From contig JBGCFG010000018.1 of NCBI GenBank assembly GCA_045106815.1, positions 1 through 64,000 on the forward strand: 64,000 bases of DNA, read 5' to 3'. Source of the stretch: JAUIAI01 sp045106815 (GTDB taxonomy: Bacteria; Pseudomonadota; Gammaproteobacteria; Burkholderiales; Burkholderiaceae_E). The translations under genes and the position numbers were made by a program. Below the pieces are notes generated by a model. The model ran no database searches and was not told the DNA's origin. It worked only from the letters and a program-made list of their open reading frames with translations. Of the stretch, positions 21,298 through 29,626 are shown piece by piece; the stretch's first letter is position 1; each line of letters opens with the position of its first letter.

Positions 21298-23031
21298 GTG
21301 ATTCGCAAGCCAACGACACATACCCTTTACCTAAGTGCTGCGGGCCTGCAAGTGGTCTCAATTGATGACCAAGGAGCACGGGTAGCACATCGCTTTGATC
21401 TTCCCGAAAGCGAAGGCATCGCGGGCGAAGACCTGCGTAACTCTGCCGACGCTTTGGCGTTTCAGGCCTGGGTAGAGTCTGAACCCGAGGCCTTATTTCA
21501 GCTCCTGGTCGACCATGTTGATGAGCAGCATGCGCTCGAGAGCATCCCCAAGCTTGGGTTGCGTGACCGTGCGGCTCTGATTAACAAGCGCTTCAATCAG
21601 CAATTCCGAGACAGCGAGTTTCGGACGACCAACTCATTGCCGAAGCAACCCGGTGATGCAAAGAAGGAAGAGCGCATCGTGATGATGGCGCTCAAATCGA
21701 GCGTCAATTTTTCACCCTGGCTCGAGATCCTGCTGGCGTCCAAAGCGCGCATTGGTTTGATTACCTCTCCTGCGTTGCTGTCGTCGCAACTCATAAAAAC
21801 CATTGCCCCCGGGCAATCCGGTTTACTGATTAGTCATCACCCAGCAGGGCTGCGGCAAACCCTCATGATTGATGGCACGGTCCGCTTCTCGCGGCTGGCA
21901 AGGCTCAAGGCTTACGACGCGCCCAATGTGCGGGCCGAAGTCCTTCGTTCGATCCAATACCTCACCATGACGCAACGGTTGGACGCCTCGCTCATTACCA
22001 AGGAAAAATTCACTGTTTGGCTGATTGAAGATGCGATCAGCCAGGCCAGTCACCTGCCCGCCTCACTCACGCTCGACTCTGGCGCACCGATCTCAATTAA
22101 GCGGCTGGGGGCCAGACAACTGGGCATGCCAATCGTTGAAGACGCCGAGGGCGTATCGATTTGGGCCTCGCTTTGCCAGCTCCGGCCTGGTCCACTGAGT
22201 TATACAAACCGCCGCGTCAATGTGTTCCATCGCCTGGCCAATTGGCGCAAGCGCTTATGGACAGGTGCCGCGATTACCGTCAGTGCCGGGTTGTTGCTCG
22301 CACTGTTGACCGATCAAATTGTGAGCTGGCATGGTCACCGCATGCATGAAGTGAGAGCTGAGACCAGTCGCTTAAAAGCGCGCATCGGCGAGCTTCGCAC
22401 TGAGCTCAGTCAGTTCCCGACAACACCTGAAGATCTGCGTGCGGTGGTTCGGATCAGTGAACGGCTCCTCGCAAACGAAGCGTCGCCGGTTGAAGTGCTC
22501 GACATCATCTCAAAAGCATTTGTTCAAACAGATGGCCTGACGCTCACCGGGATGAGCTTCTCGGCACAGGCGGCAAGCCTCGATGACACATCTTCATCAA
22601 TGAGCAGCGGCGGCAGGGCTGGCATTGGTGTGGCGGGCGGACTTTCAGGCTCTGCCAGTGCTACGCCGAGCTTACTCGCCCATCAGATGCGGATCACGGT
22701 GACAGGGCTTGCCGACCGGCTACTGACTCGCACGGAGGCGAACAACCAGATTCGACAATTCGCAGATGCACTCGCTCAGCGATGTGACTGTTCGATCGTC
22801 CAAACCGACCTCCCCTTCGACGCATCGGCACAAAGCGGCTTGACTGCAAGTCTGAACGATCAATTTCAGCAAAGCCGTGAATTTAGGATCATCGCGCTGA
22901 GGGCTCAACCAGCCACCTCTGGCGGCTTTGCCTCGGTCGCAGGTATCGGTACTGCAAATACGCAACCGGGCGCTTCGGATGATCTGATGTCTGCCATGTC
23001 TGTTTCGTCAATGGAGGCTGAGCGTGAGTAA
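21298..23031 (+). CDS. Fused PilM/PilN-like (MshI-like) inner-membrane protein
   Basis: The 577-residue protein has a long cytoplasmic part (residues 1 to about 315) in the place of PilM/GspL, then one transmembrane helix at about 320-339 (WTGAAITVSAGLLLALLTD). A coiled-coil stretch (RAETSRLKARIGELRTEL) and a periplasmic PilN-like domain follow. The one-piece PilM-PilN layout is like GspL or MshI. I chose the GTG at 21298, six bases after GGAG, rather than the in-frame ATG at 21256 inside the previous gene. Low-complexity Ser/Gly/Ala stretches interrupt the periplasmic part. The family assignment rests on layout and context, as sequence motifs are weak. Confidence 0.7.
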   Translation: MIRKPTTHTLYLSAAGLQVVSIDDQGARVAHRFDLPESEGIAGEDLRNSADALAFQAWVESEPEALFQLLVDHVDEQHALESIPKLGLRDRAALINKRFNQQFRDSEFRTTNSLPKQPGDAKKEERIVMMALKSSVNFSPWLEILLASKARIGLITSPALLSSQLIKTIAPGQSGLLISHHPAGLRQTLMIDGTVRFSRLARLKAYDAPNVRAEVLRSIQYLTMTQRLDASLITKEKFTVWLIEDAISQASHLPASLTLDSGAPISIKRLGARQLGMPIVEDAEGVSIWASLCQLRPGPLSYTNRRVNVFHRLANWRKRLWTGAAITVSAGLLLALLTDQIVSWHGHRMHEVRAETSRLKARIGELRTELSQFPTTPEDLRAVVRISERLLANEASPVEVLDIISKAFVQTDGLTLTGMSFSAQAASLDDTSSSMSSGGRAGIGVAGGLSGSASATPSLLAHQMRITVTGLADRLLTRTEANNQIRQFADALAQRCDCSIVQTDLPFDASAQSGLTASLNDQFQQSREFRIIALRAQPATSGGFASVAGIGTANTQPGASDDLMSAMSVSSMEAERE

Positions 23032-23755
23032 AGGGAAGGATCAGACGAAAGACGATCAGACCATGCTGGCATCCCTGCGCGGAACCCTCATCAGCACGGG
23101 TCTTTTGATGTTGATCGGGTTGGCGTTAGCCGTCTATGGCACAACGAATTACCTTGCTCAGGTGGCATTTCATCACAGTGAGATTGAATATCTCGGGCAA
23201 CTTCGTGTTGATCTTCGCCGACATGAACACCAGTTGAGCGAGGCAACCGAACTAGAACCGGCATTTGAGAATCTTCAACAACAGGGAGCCATTGGCGCGC
23301 TTGCCAAAAATCTTGAGGCAGATCGCTTCGAGCGAGTCTCAGCTAGCCACCCCGCTGGTGTTCGTAGCTTTGCGATGGGCGCGGTTGAGCCGATTGCCGC
23401 GCCTTCTGACTTGCCCTTTTCAACCCTGGGCCTGGGTCGGCACATGCTCACCTTTACTGCTCGACCTCGCCACGAGATCCACTTGCTCAGGTTTCTCGGT
23501 GAGTTACCGGCAGCCTTGGGCGGTCTCTCTCTACTGAGAGCCTGCGATATCAGCCGCAGTATCGGCGTGCAGCGTGGCGCGCAGGCCAACCAAGACGGCA
23601 GTGCGGTTGACGCGGAAGGTGACATCAGAGCGCGCTGTGAAATTGACTGGTATGTCTTTGGGTCCACTCAAAACACAGCTTTACCAGGCGGTCTGTCTGG
23701 TGACATGTTCGATGGCAGCGGGCAAGCCACTGCTCCCAGCGAGGCGGGCTTATGA
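23024..23755 (+). CDS. PilO/MshJ-like inner-membrane protein
   Basis: The 243-residue protein has a short cytoplasmic N-terminus, one membrane helix at about residues 21-42 and a periplasmic domain with an early coiled coil (VDLRRHEHQLSEATELEPAF). This is the plan of PilO, GspM and MshJ, which pair with PilN-like proteins to form the alignment subcomplex. It starts with a GTG and overlaps the preceding gene by eight bases. It ends in a four-base overlap with the next. Assignment is by topology and order, not by a signature motif. Confidence 0.65.
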   Translation: MSKGKDQTKDDQTMLASLRGTLISTGLLMLIGLALAVYGTTNYLAQVAFHHSEIEYLGQLRVDLRRHEHQLSEATELEPAFENLQQQGAIGALAKNLEADRFERVSASHPAGVRSFAMGAVEPIAAPSDLPFSTLGLGRHMLTFTARPRHEIHLLRFLGELPAALGGLSLLRACDISRSIGVQRGAQANQDGSAVDAEGDIRARCEIDWYVFGSTQNTALPGGLSGDMFDGSGQATAPSEAGL

Positions 23756-24225
23756 AGCGCACCATCGTTTACGCCTCCTTACTGGTCCTACTGAGCAACG
23801 CCTCATTAATTGGGAAGGCAGATTCAGCCGGTATTGGTAATGCGCTGGTGGGTCCGCTGTTCTACACCCCCCTGGAACGCGACGCGATAGACCGCGGCAA
23901 TCTCGCTGTACCCGGTGATGGCGACTCAACCGGGCAGGGCAATCAAGACCCGCCCGAAATCTTGCGGTTTGACGGCAGAGTTGAACGCTCTGCCGGCAGA
24001 TCAACCGCCTGGGTATCCGGTCGGCCACTTGAACGCTTGCGACCGAGACTACCTGACGCCAGGCTCAGATTGCAGGGCGAACGGCTCCGCATTGACACGC
24101 CCGAATCAACCCGCTGGCTAAGAGCGGGCGAATCGTTCGAGCCTGAGCAAAGCGAGCCTCCACAGTCAGCCGAGCTAAAGCCCGAGACCGATCAAGCGAA
24201 CGGCGGAGCCGCCCCAGCACGATGA
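23752..24225 (+). CDS. Small periplasmic pilus-cluster protein (MshK/PilP-like position)
   Basis: The 157-residue protein starts with a cleavable-looking signal peptide (KRTIVYASLLVLLSNASL). A core with FDGRVERSAGRSTAWVSG near residues 74-91 and ARLRLQGERLRIDTPES follows, then a Pro/Glu-rich tail. The beta-rich core with its repeated glycine pattern recalls the small periplasmic proteins (MshK, PilP, GspC) that bridge the inner-membrane complex to the secretin. I do not recognise a specific family. It overlaps both neighbours by ATGA junctions, so it is part of the operon. Confidence 0.6.
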   Translation: MKRTIVYASLLVLLSNASLIGKADSAGIGNALVGPLFYTPLERDAIDRGNLAVPGDGDSTGQGNQDPPEILRFDGRVERSAGRSTAWVSGRPLERLRPRLPDARLRLQGERLRIDTPESTRWLRAGESFEPEQSEPPQSAELKPETDQANGGAAPAR

Positions 24226-25658
24226 GATCTTTCCCAACATCAGCCGCACGACAGTCTGGCGTTGCGTTTTACTTGTTTGTTGTATTCGCTTTGTTAAGCC
24301 TGACAGCGCTTGGCACGGTTTCAACCTCCCTATTTAGCGATCGCACTGACGCGGGTGAGCGCGCCCGTCAAACGCTGTTCCAGGCGCGAGAGTTGGTGAT
24401 AGCCGAACTGACGCAACCGATGTTGCGCGGACCGGCGGCACGGCTGGGTCAGTTTGTACGCCTGCCGGATCTCCCCACTGCGGCAGGAGCTGGCGCTGAA
24501 GCCACTGAGCCAAACTATGATGGCCTGGCGGAGGTGTCGGGCTGTGCATTTCGGGGGTGGGCCAATGGTCAACCTTTGCGCCCGGCTGATATCAGCGGTG
24601 CTGCCGCGCGCTGCTTTGGCCGTGTCCCTTGGCAGAGCCTGGGCTTAACCGTGGAGTCAGCGGCGGCAGCCGATCTGGCAGGTGATATGCCATGGCTGAT
24701 CATTTCACCCAACCTCGCGGCCTCTCAGGCTTGTGCCCCGCACCTGAACCCCTTAATGCTCAGTCAGCCCTTTGCGGGATACAACTGTCCAGTCAGTCAG
24801 CCATACCCGTGGATTCGAGTGCTGGATGCACGCGGGAATTTGCTATCGGACAGAGTAGCGTTTGCGTTGGTAATGCCAGGGCCGGCGCTCCCTGGCCAAG
24901 TCAGGGCACCGACCGCCGCTATATCGCAATATCTGGACGCAGCCCGCATCATCCCGACCTGTGCCGCGCCTTGCCAACCGGGACGCGTAGACAACGCCAA
25001 CTTCAATCACGCCGACAATCAGGCCTGGACGCTCATCCAGGCAGACAAAGCTGGGCCGGCTGTAGACCAAAACCGCTTATATGCCACGCCTCACCTGTTC
25101 AATGACACGGTTATCTTCGTCACGATCGATGAGTTACTGGCGCACCTGGAGCAACGGAGCCTTAGAGCGATCCGGGTTGAGCTGGATCGCTTCCAGACCA
25201 GCAACGGCTACCTGCCCTATGCAGCTAGCTTAGGCGATGCATCCAAGGCCTGCGTGAACGCGAATCGATTTGGCCATCTGCCAACAGCAGCCGGTAGTTG
25301 CGGTGATGCGCCCGCGCTTCCTGCATGGCTGACGGCCAGCGGCTGGCAACACTACTTTCTATATGCAGTTTCACCGCGCTGCGTCGCAGCGAATCCAGCC
25401 TGCAATGCACCGGGCCTGGTTTTGGACGCCCGCACGAATATCAACGCCCTCATGATTTCGCCAGGCCATCCCATCCAACGCCCACCGTTCGCCGTCACGG
25501 CAGGCGGTATTCAACGCCCACTGGTGGCCGGTGCGTACTCGGCCAATCCGGCCGACTGGCTCGACACGATTGAGAATGCTGGCGGGACACCAGATGTCTT
25601 TGTTTCATTTGAGCGCGCGGCAGCGCCGCGCAATGACCGACTTTATTCACTGCAGTGA
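24222..25658 (+). CDS. Large PilX/MshP-like minor pilin-type protein
   Basis: The 478-residue protein has the N-terminus RQSGVAFYLFVVFALLSLTA followed by a long helix. This resembles PilX/MshP-type minor pilins, where cleavage would occur after the glycine and position 5 is not the usual glutamate. The rest is a large exported domain with several cysteines that could form disulfides, and is far larger than typical PilX (about 150-200 residues). An adhesin or tip function is possible but unproven. It is coupled to its neighbours by ATGA and TGATG overlaps. Confidence 0.55.
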   Translation: MRSFPTSAARQSGVAFYLFVVFALLSLTALGTVSTSLFSDRTDAGERARQTLFQARELVIAELTQPMLRGPAARLGQFVRLPDLPTAAGAGAEATEPNYDGLAEVSGCAFRGWANGQPLRPADISGAAARCFGRVPWQSLGLTVESAAAADLAGDMPWLIISPNLAASQACAPHLNPLMLSQPFAGYNCPVSQPYPWIRVLDARGNLLSDRVAFALVMPGPALPGQVRAPTAAISQYLDAARIIPTCAAPCQPGRVDNANFNHADNQAWTLIQADKAGPAVDQNRLYATPHLFNDTVIFVTIDELLAHLEQRSLRAIRVELDRFQTSNGYLPYAASLGDASKACVNANRFGHLPTAAGSCGDAPALPAWLTASGWQHYFLYAVSPRCVAANPACNAPGLVLDARTNINALMISPGHPIQRPPFAVTAGGIQRPLVAGAYSANPADWLDTIENAGGTPDVFVSFERAAAPRNDRLYSLQ

Positions 25659-26515
25659 TGATGACAATCTTTTCAAACCGTTTATCAAATTCGAGCTCAG
25701 CAAAAGTGCGCCACGTGCGAGGCTTCTCACTCATCGAGATTGCTATTGGGCTGGCGATTTTGTCGCTCGCAGCTGTGGGCCTGATTGCGTCCATTACCAA
25801 GCAGTCCGAACAAAACAAGCTGAAAGAAACACGCCAGACCCTGTTGGTGGCGCGCGAAGCATTGCTGGCTTTTGTGGGTACAAACGGGCGACTGCCCTGC
25901 CCGGCGCTCGCGGCGAGCAACGGTCAGGAATCGATCGCGGCGGTGGTTGGCGGCACGGTGACTTGCAGCGCCGAATCAGGCTTTTTGCCGGCCGTTACAC
26001 TCGGCATGAGCGACGTAGATGGCAACGGCTTACTCAATGACGCTTTTCAAGATGGTGCCGGTCGGGCTAATGGCACCTTCCTGCGGGCGGTGCGCTATGG
26101 CACCACCGCATTGGCAGCGCCCCTGACTTTTGCGCTTCAGTCGCCCGGTCTTGGCGACCCCACGTCGGCAAGCCGGCGGGTTGATGTTCAGGGTTCGATC
26201 AATGCGGGCCAAGGTGTCTTTGTCTGTCGCCAATCCGCAGGCATCGGAGCCGGCGTGAATCGCTGTGGCAATGCTGCCAATACGCTGGCCACAAACGCGA
26301 TTGCCGTGATCTGGTCGCGCGGCGTCAACGGTAATGATCTGGCCGCTTATTCGGCAGATGAAAATCAGAATGCCAACCAGACGCTCACCAGAACCTATGT
26401 CAAACGAGATTTTGCGCCCAGCGGTGCCACCGGTGGGGCGTTCGACGATCAAATGGTCTGGATTGCTTATCCGGTACTGGCCGACCGGCTCGTACGAGGC
26501 GGATTTGTGCAATGA
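25658..26515 (+). CDS. Prepilin-like protein with type IV N-terminal motif
   Basis: The 285-residue protein has a 22-residue leader ending HVRG, followed by FSLIEIAIGLAILSLAAVGL. This is a classical type IV prepilin cleavage and methylation motif with Glu at position 5. The globular part contains GRLPCPA and paired cysteines, as in minor pilins and pseudopilins of this length. I chose the ATG at 25658, which forms a TGATG junction with the preceding stop; a GTG at 25655 and an ATG at 25661 are alternatives. A prepilin peptidase (PilD) is needed and is not encoded in the window. Confidence 0.8.
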   Translation: MMTIFSNRLSNSSSAKVRHVRGFSLIEIAIGLAILSLAAVGLIASITKQSEQNKLKETRQTLLVAREALLAFVGTNGRLPCPALAASNGQESIAAVVGGTVTCSAESGFLPAVTLGMSDVDGNGLLNDAFQDGAGRANGTFLRAVRYGTTALAAPLTFALQSPGLGDPTSASRRVDVQGSINAGQGVFVCRQSAGIGAGVNRCGNAANTLATNAIAVIWSRGVNGNDLAAYSADENQNANQTLTRTYVKRDFAPSGATGGAFDDQMVWIAYPVLADRLVRGGFVQ

Positions 26516-27300
26516 ACGTGGCGCGCGCTGCATCCATACTCGCGCACCAAACCTGGCTTGAAGCCTGGCATGCCCGCCTGCCGGTGATGCTTGGCGCTCT
26601 TGTCATGCTTGGACTCATCACCCAATGGTTTATTGGCGCAGTCAGTCTGGTCGAAAACGCTTCATCCGGACTTGCGATTGCTGCGCCGTTGGTGCGCCTG
26701 CTTGCCGTCGCGCTTGTCGCTAGCATCAGCGTGAGTCTGATTGCGCGAGAATTATCAGATCGCCGAATTGAGCTGATGCTCAGCGCTCCGATTGAGCGTC
26801 CCACCTGGGTAATGGGCCGCCTGACAGGCATGGGGATGGTCGCGATTACCGTCTCCTGCGCGGCGAGTTTTGGGTTGGCTGGAAATGTTCGTGTGTCTTC
26901 GCTGTTGAGTTGGTGGGTATCACTCGTGCCGGAACTGCTGCTCGTTGCCGCGCTGTCAATCGCTGTAACGGTGGCACTCAAGCGCTACGCCCTAAGCCTG
27001 CTGGCGCTTGCCCTGCTATACGTGACGGCTCGTCTGATTGGCACGATTCATCAGTTGTCCAGTAGTAACTTACCCGGGCTCGCGAGCCTCGATAGCTGGG
27101 ACGCGGCGCATTGGTTCATTGGCGCACTAGCGGTCATGCTGCCAAGACTCGAACTCTACGCTCCCAGCCAATGGTTAGTCAGCGAGATTCCTCTGCCTGA
27201 GGCGCTGCATCAGTTAGGGCTTGGCGCGGGACAGTTTGCGATTTACCTGGCACTGCTGACCGCTGCCTGCTGCATTGACTTGCGCCGAGACATTGACTAA
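26512..27300 (+). CDS. ABC-2 type transporter permease embedded in the pilus operon
   Basis: The 262-residue protein has about six hydrophobic helices and an ISVSLIARELSDRRIELMLS segment typical of ABC-2 or CcmB-like permeases, where a conserved acidic/arginine region contacts the ATPase. No nucleotide-binding subunit adjoins it; the ATPase at 13448 on the other strand is the natural partner. It overlaps the prepilin gene by four bases, so it is translated with pilus genes. It may correspond to PilI of the Myxococcus PilGHI transporter that is needed for pilus assembly. The substrate is unknown. Confidence 0.8.
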   Translation: MNVARAASILAHQTWLEAWHARLPVMLGALVMLGLITQWFIGAVSLVENASSGLAIAAPLVRLLAVALVASISVSLIARELSDRRIELMLSAPIERPTWVMGRLTGMGMVAITVSCAASFGLAGNVRVSSLLSWWVSLVPELLLVAALSIAVTVALKRYALSLLALALLYVTARLIGTIHQLSSSNLPGLASLDSWDAAHWFIGALAVMLPRLELYAPSQWLVSEIPLPEALHQLGLGAGQFAIYLALLTAACCIDLRRDID

Positions 27301-27307
27301 TCAAACC

Positions 27308-28099
27308 ATGCGAACGCGCGGCGTATTCTGGTGGCTTGTGCTCAGCATCGCACTGGGCATGCAATGGGCGTTTGCCAAACAGCTTCCTTTTAGTTGGCAA
27401 CTTCAAACACAAGCTCCCTCGCCGCCAGCACCAGCCCTATTGGCAACCCTAACACTGGGCGAACCTACAGCAGCCGCCACCGGCGCGGTTTTATACACAC
27501 AGTCGTTCGATGCCCAGGCGGGTCGAGTCGTCCCGATCAGATCACTCAACATCAGTCGCTTGCAGGCGTGGCTGGAGGTCGCGGCTAAACTCAATCCACG
27601 CTCTGCGTATCCCAGCTTTTTAAGTAGCCGACTGTACGCCGAACAAGCGCCGCCCGATCTGACGCGACAGATCATCGACTGGATCGCGAACCTGCACCAA
27701 CAGCACCCAGAGACCCATTGGCCAGCATTGGCCCACGCAGTTCACCTCGCTCGGCATCAACTCAATGATCGGGCGCTGGCACGCGAAATGGCACGCCATC
27801 TGAGACTCACGCCACTGCATGTGAAGCTCCCCCCATGGGCTCGCCAAATGGAGGCGTTTATGCAGGCGGATAACACCGAATTGGAAGATGCGCAGGCACT
27901 AGTTGGCGGACTGATCGCGAGCGGCCAGGTAACTGACGAACGGGCGATTGCGGTGCTTTTGGCAGACCTGAAGACCATAGAAGAGCGCCTGCGAGTTGAC
28001 GAACGGTCTCAAGACGCCGGCGGCAATGCCGAAATGCTAACTGAAACCATTTTTGCAGGACCTGACGCACCGGAGAAATCGCACAACAGCGATCGGTAG
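27308..28099 (+). CDS. Membrane-anchored helical protein beside the ABC permease
   Basis: The 263-residue protein has an N-terminal hydrophobic segment (VFWWLVLSIALGMQWAFA) that is a signal anchor or signal peptide. A Pro/Ala-rich linker follows, then a largely helical domain with regularly spaced Ala/Leu that looks TPR-like (LAREMARHLRLTP and similar). I do not recognise a family. I chose the ATG at 27308; an upstream in-frame TTG at 27275 overlaps the permease gene. In Myxococcus the third PilGHI gene also encodes an exported accessory protein, so a similar role is possible, but no sequence match is claimed. Confidence 0.6.
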   Translation: MRTRGVFWWLVLSIALGMQWAFAKQLPFSWQLQTQAPSPPAPALLATLTLGEPTAAATGAVLYTQSFDAQAGRVVPIRSLNISRLQAWLEVAAKLNPRSAYPSFLSSRLYAEQAPPDLTRQIIDWIANLHQQHPETHWPALAHAVHLARHQLNDRALAREMARHLRLTPLHVKLPPWARQMEAFMQADNTELEDAQALVGGLIASGQVTDERAIAVLLADLKTIEERLRVDERSQDAGGNAEMLTETIFAGPDAPEKSHNSDR

Positions 28100-28126
28100 G
28101 CAGGCGATTTAACTTTTGGAGTTTCT

Positions 28127-28792
28127 ATGCAATCTCATCACCGACTGAAAGTCAGACAGCCGCTGCATACGCAGCAACAGTCAGGCTTCACGCTTGTGGA
28201 AATCGCCATCGTTCTGGTGATTGTCGGCCTTCTGCTCGGCGCCGTGCTTAAGGGGCAAGAATTGATCTTCAATACGAAGGTCAAGTCGACCTACAACATG
28301 GCACGCGAAACATCGGCGGCGCTGTATGCTTATCAAGATCGATATCGCGTTAACCCTGGTGATGACAACCAGGCAACGGTCAGATTCCCGAATGCCAACC
28401 CGGCCGTTACCAACGGCAATGGCGATGGGCTGATCGCATGGGGTTCACCCTGCCAAAACGCAGGCGTCGCCAATGCGGGCGAAAACTGCAACGCACTTCA
28501 CCACTTGCGCGTTTCCGGCTTTATCTCAGGCTCGGGCAATGAGGGGCTTCGCACAGCGTTTGGCGGTCTCGCATCACCCGCTCGCTGGGAAAACTACTTC
28601 CAAAGAGCAGGCAACAATCCTGCCATGGGATATGATCCGCGCGGCGTGACCCATAAAATCATGAGCACGATCGACGTGTCATTTGATGATGGCAATCCCC
28701 GTACCGGCTCAGTTCGCTGCCGACGCGTAGGTCAATACAATCTACGCAACCCGGACAATCGCGTTCCTGACTGGTGTTCAGCAGCGATGTAA
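28127..28792 (+). CDS. Type IV prepilin, candidate major pilin
   Basis: The 221-residue protein has a 20-residue leader ending QQSG, then FTLVEIAIVLVIVGLLLGAV with Glu5. That is a perfect prepilin peptidase site and hydrophobic assembly helix. The following KGQELIFNTKVK and ALYAYQDRYRVNPGDD match a betaproteobacterial pilin/pseudopilin family. It has its own good ribosome site (TTGGAG, 5-6 bases before the ATG) and a 27-base gap from the previous gene, unlike the overlapping genes before it. This would suit a more abundant product. It is the last gene of the operon and converges on trpC. Confidence 0.82.
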   Translation: MQSHHRLKVRQPLHTQQQSGFTLVEIAIVLVIVGLLLGAVLKGQELIFNTKVKSTYNMARETSAALYAYQDRYRVNPGDDNQATVRFPNANPAVTNGNGDGLIAWGSPCQNAGVANAGENCNALHHLRVSGFISGSGNEGLRTAFGGLASPARWENYFQRAGNNPAMGYDPRGVTHKIMSTIDVSFDDGNPRTGSVRCRRVGQYNLRNPDNRVPDWCSAAM

Positions 28793-28807
28793 GCTGAAGA
28801 TAAGCAC

Positions 28808-29626
28808 TTAACTGAACAATGCGCGCAGCGCGGCCCCGGGGTCGTCTGCGCGCATAAACGTTTCACCGACCAGAAACGTCTGAACATTGGCGGCCCGCAT
28901 CCGGGCGACGTCGGCCTTGTCGAGAATGCCGCTTTCTGTGACGATCAGGCGCTCGGCCGGGATATCGCCCAGCAGATCGAGCGTGTTGCTCAGACTGACT
29001 TCAAAGGTTCTCAGGTTCCGGTTGTTGATACCAATCAGCCCGGAGCGCATCGTGAGCGCCACCGCCAGCTCGTTGGCATCGTGGACTTCAATGAGAACAT
29101 CCATACCGAGCGATAACGCGCGTTGCTCCAGCGCATGTAGCTCATCTGACGCCAGCGCCGCGACAATCAGCAAAATACAATCCGCCCCCCAGACTCGCGC
29201 CTGATCTACCTGATATGGGTCGATCATGAAATCTTTGCGAAGCACGGGCAGCGTACATGCCTGGCGAGCCTGTTGAAGATAGCTTGCGTGACCCTGGAAA
29301 AAGCTCTCGTCTGTCAGGACTGACAGGCAAGCTGCGCCGCCCTGCTCATAGCTCACCGCAATCTCGGCGGGCACGAAGTGCTCTCTGATCACACCCTTGC
29401 TGGGGCTGGCCTTCTTAACTTCAGCAATGACGGCCGACTCACCGCGCCCGACTCTTGCTCGCAGCGCTCGTTCAAATCCGCGCGGCGAAATGCCTGTCTG
29501 CGCCACATCAATAGGGGCCAGCGTCTGCCGGGCAAGTTCGGCCATTTGATCGGCGGGAATCTCGGCTTTGGCGGCCTCGATCTCGGCGCGCTTGACGTCC
29601 AGAATGCGATTGAGAATGTCGCTCAT
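28808..29626 (-). CDS. trpC: Indole-3-glycerol phosphate synthase
   Basis: The 272-residue TIM-barrel enzyme converts carboxyphenylamino-deoxyribulose phosphate to indole-3-glycerol phosphate in tryptophan synthesis. Family motifs include VIAEVKKASPSKGVI near residue 66, VLRKDFMID near 128, and GINNRNLRTFEV and VTESGI further on. Length is typical of a monofunctional TrpC. It overlaps trpD by four bases and is the last gene of the minus-strand trp run in this window. trpF, trpB and trpA are not here and must be elsewhere. Confidence 0.97.
   Translation of the reverse strand: MSDILNRILDVKRAEIEAAKAEIPADQMAELARQTLAPIDVAQTGISPRGFERALRARVGRGESAVIAEVKKASPSKGVIREHFVPAEIAVSYEQGGAACLSVLTDESFFQGHASYLQQARQACTLPVLRKDFMIDPYQVDQARVWGADCILLIVAALASDELHALEQRALSLGMDVLIEVHDANELAVALTMRSGLIGINNRNLRTFEVSLSNTLDLLGDIPAERLIVTESGILDKADVARMRAANVQTFLVGETFMRADDPGAALRALFS

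Noticed and set aside
12513..28792. Reading the pilus cluster as a type II secretion system
   Set aside because: There is no GspC/D/G-K set in type II order; the secretin, TPR protein, MshEN-type ATPase and MshM-type ATPase fit MSHA-like pili better. A secretion role is still possible.
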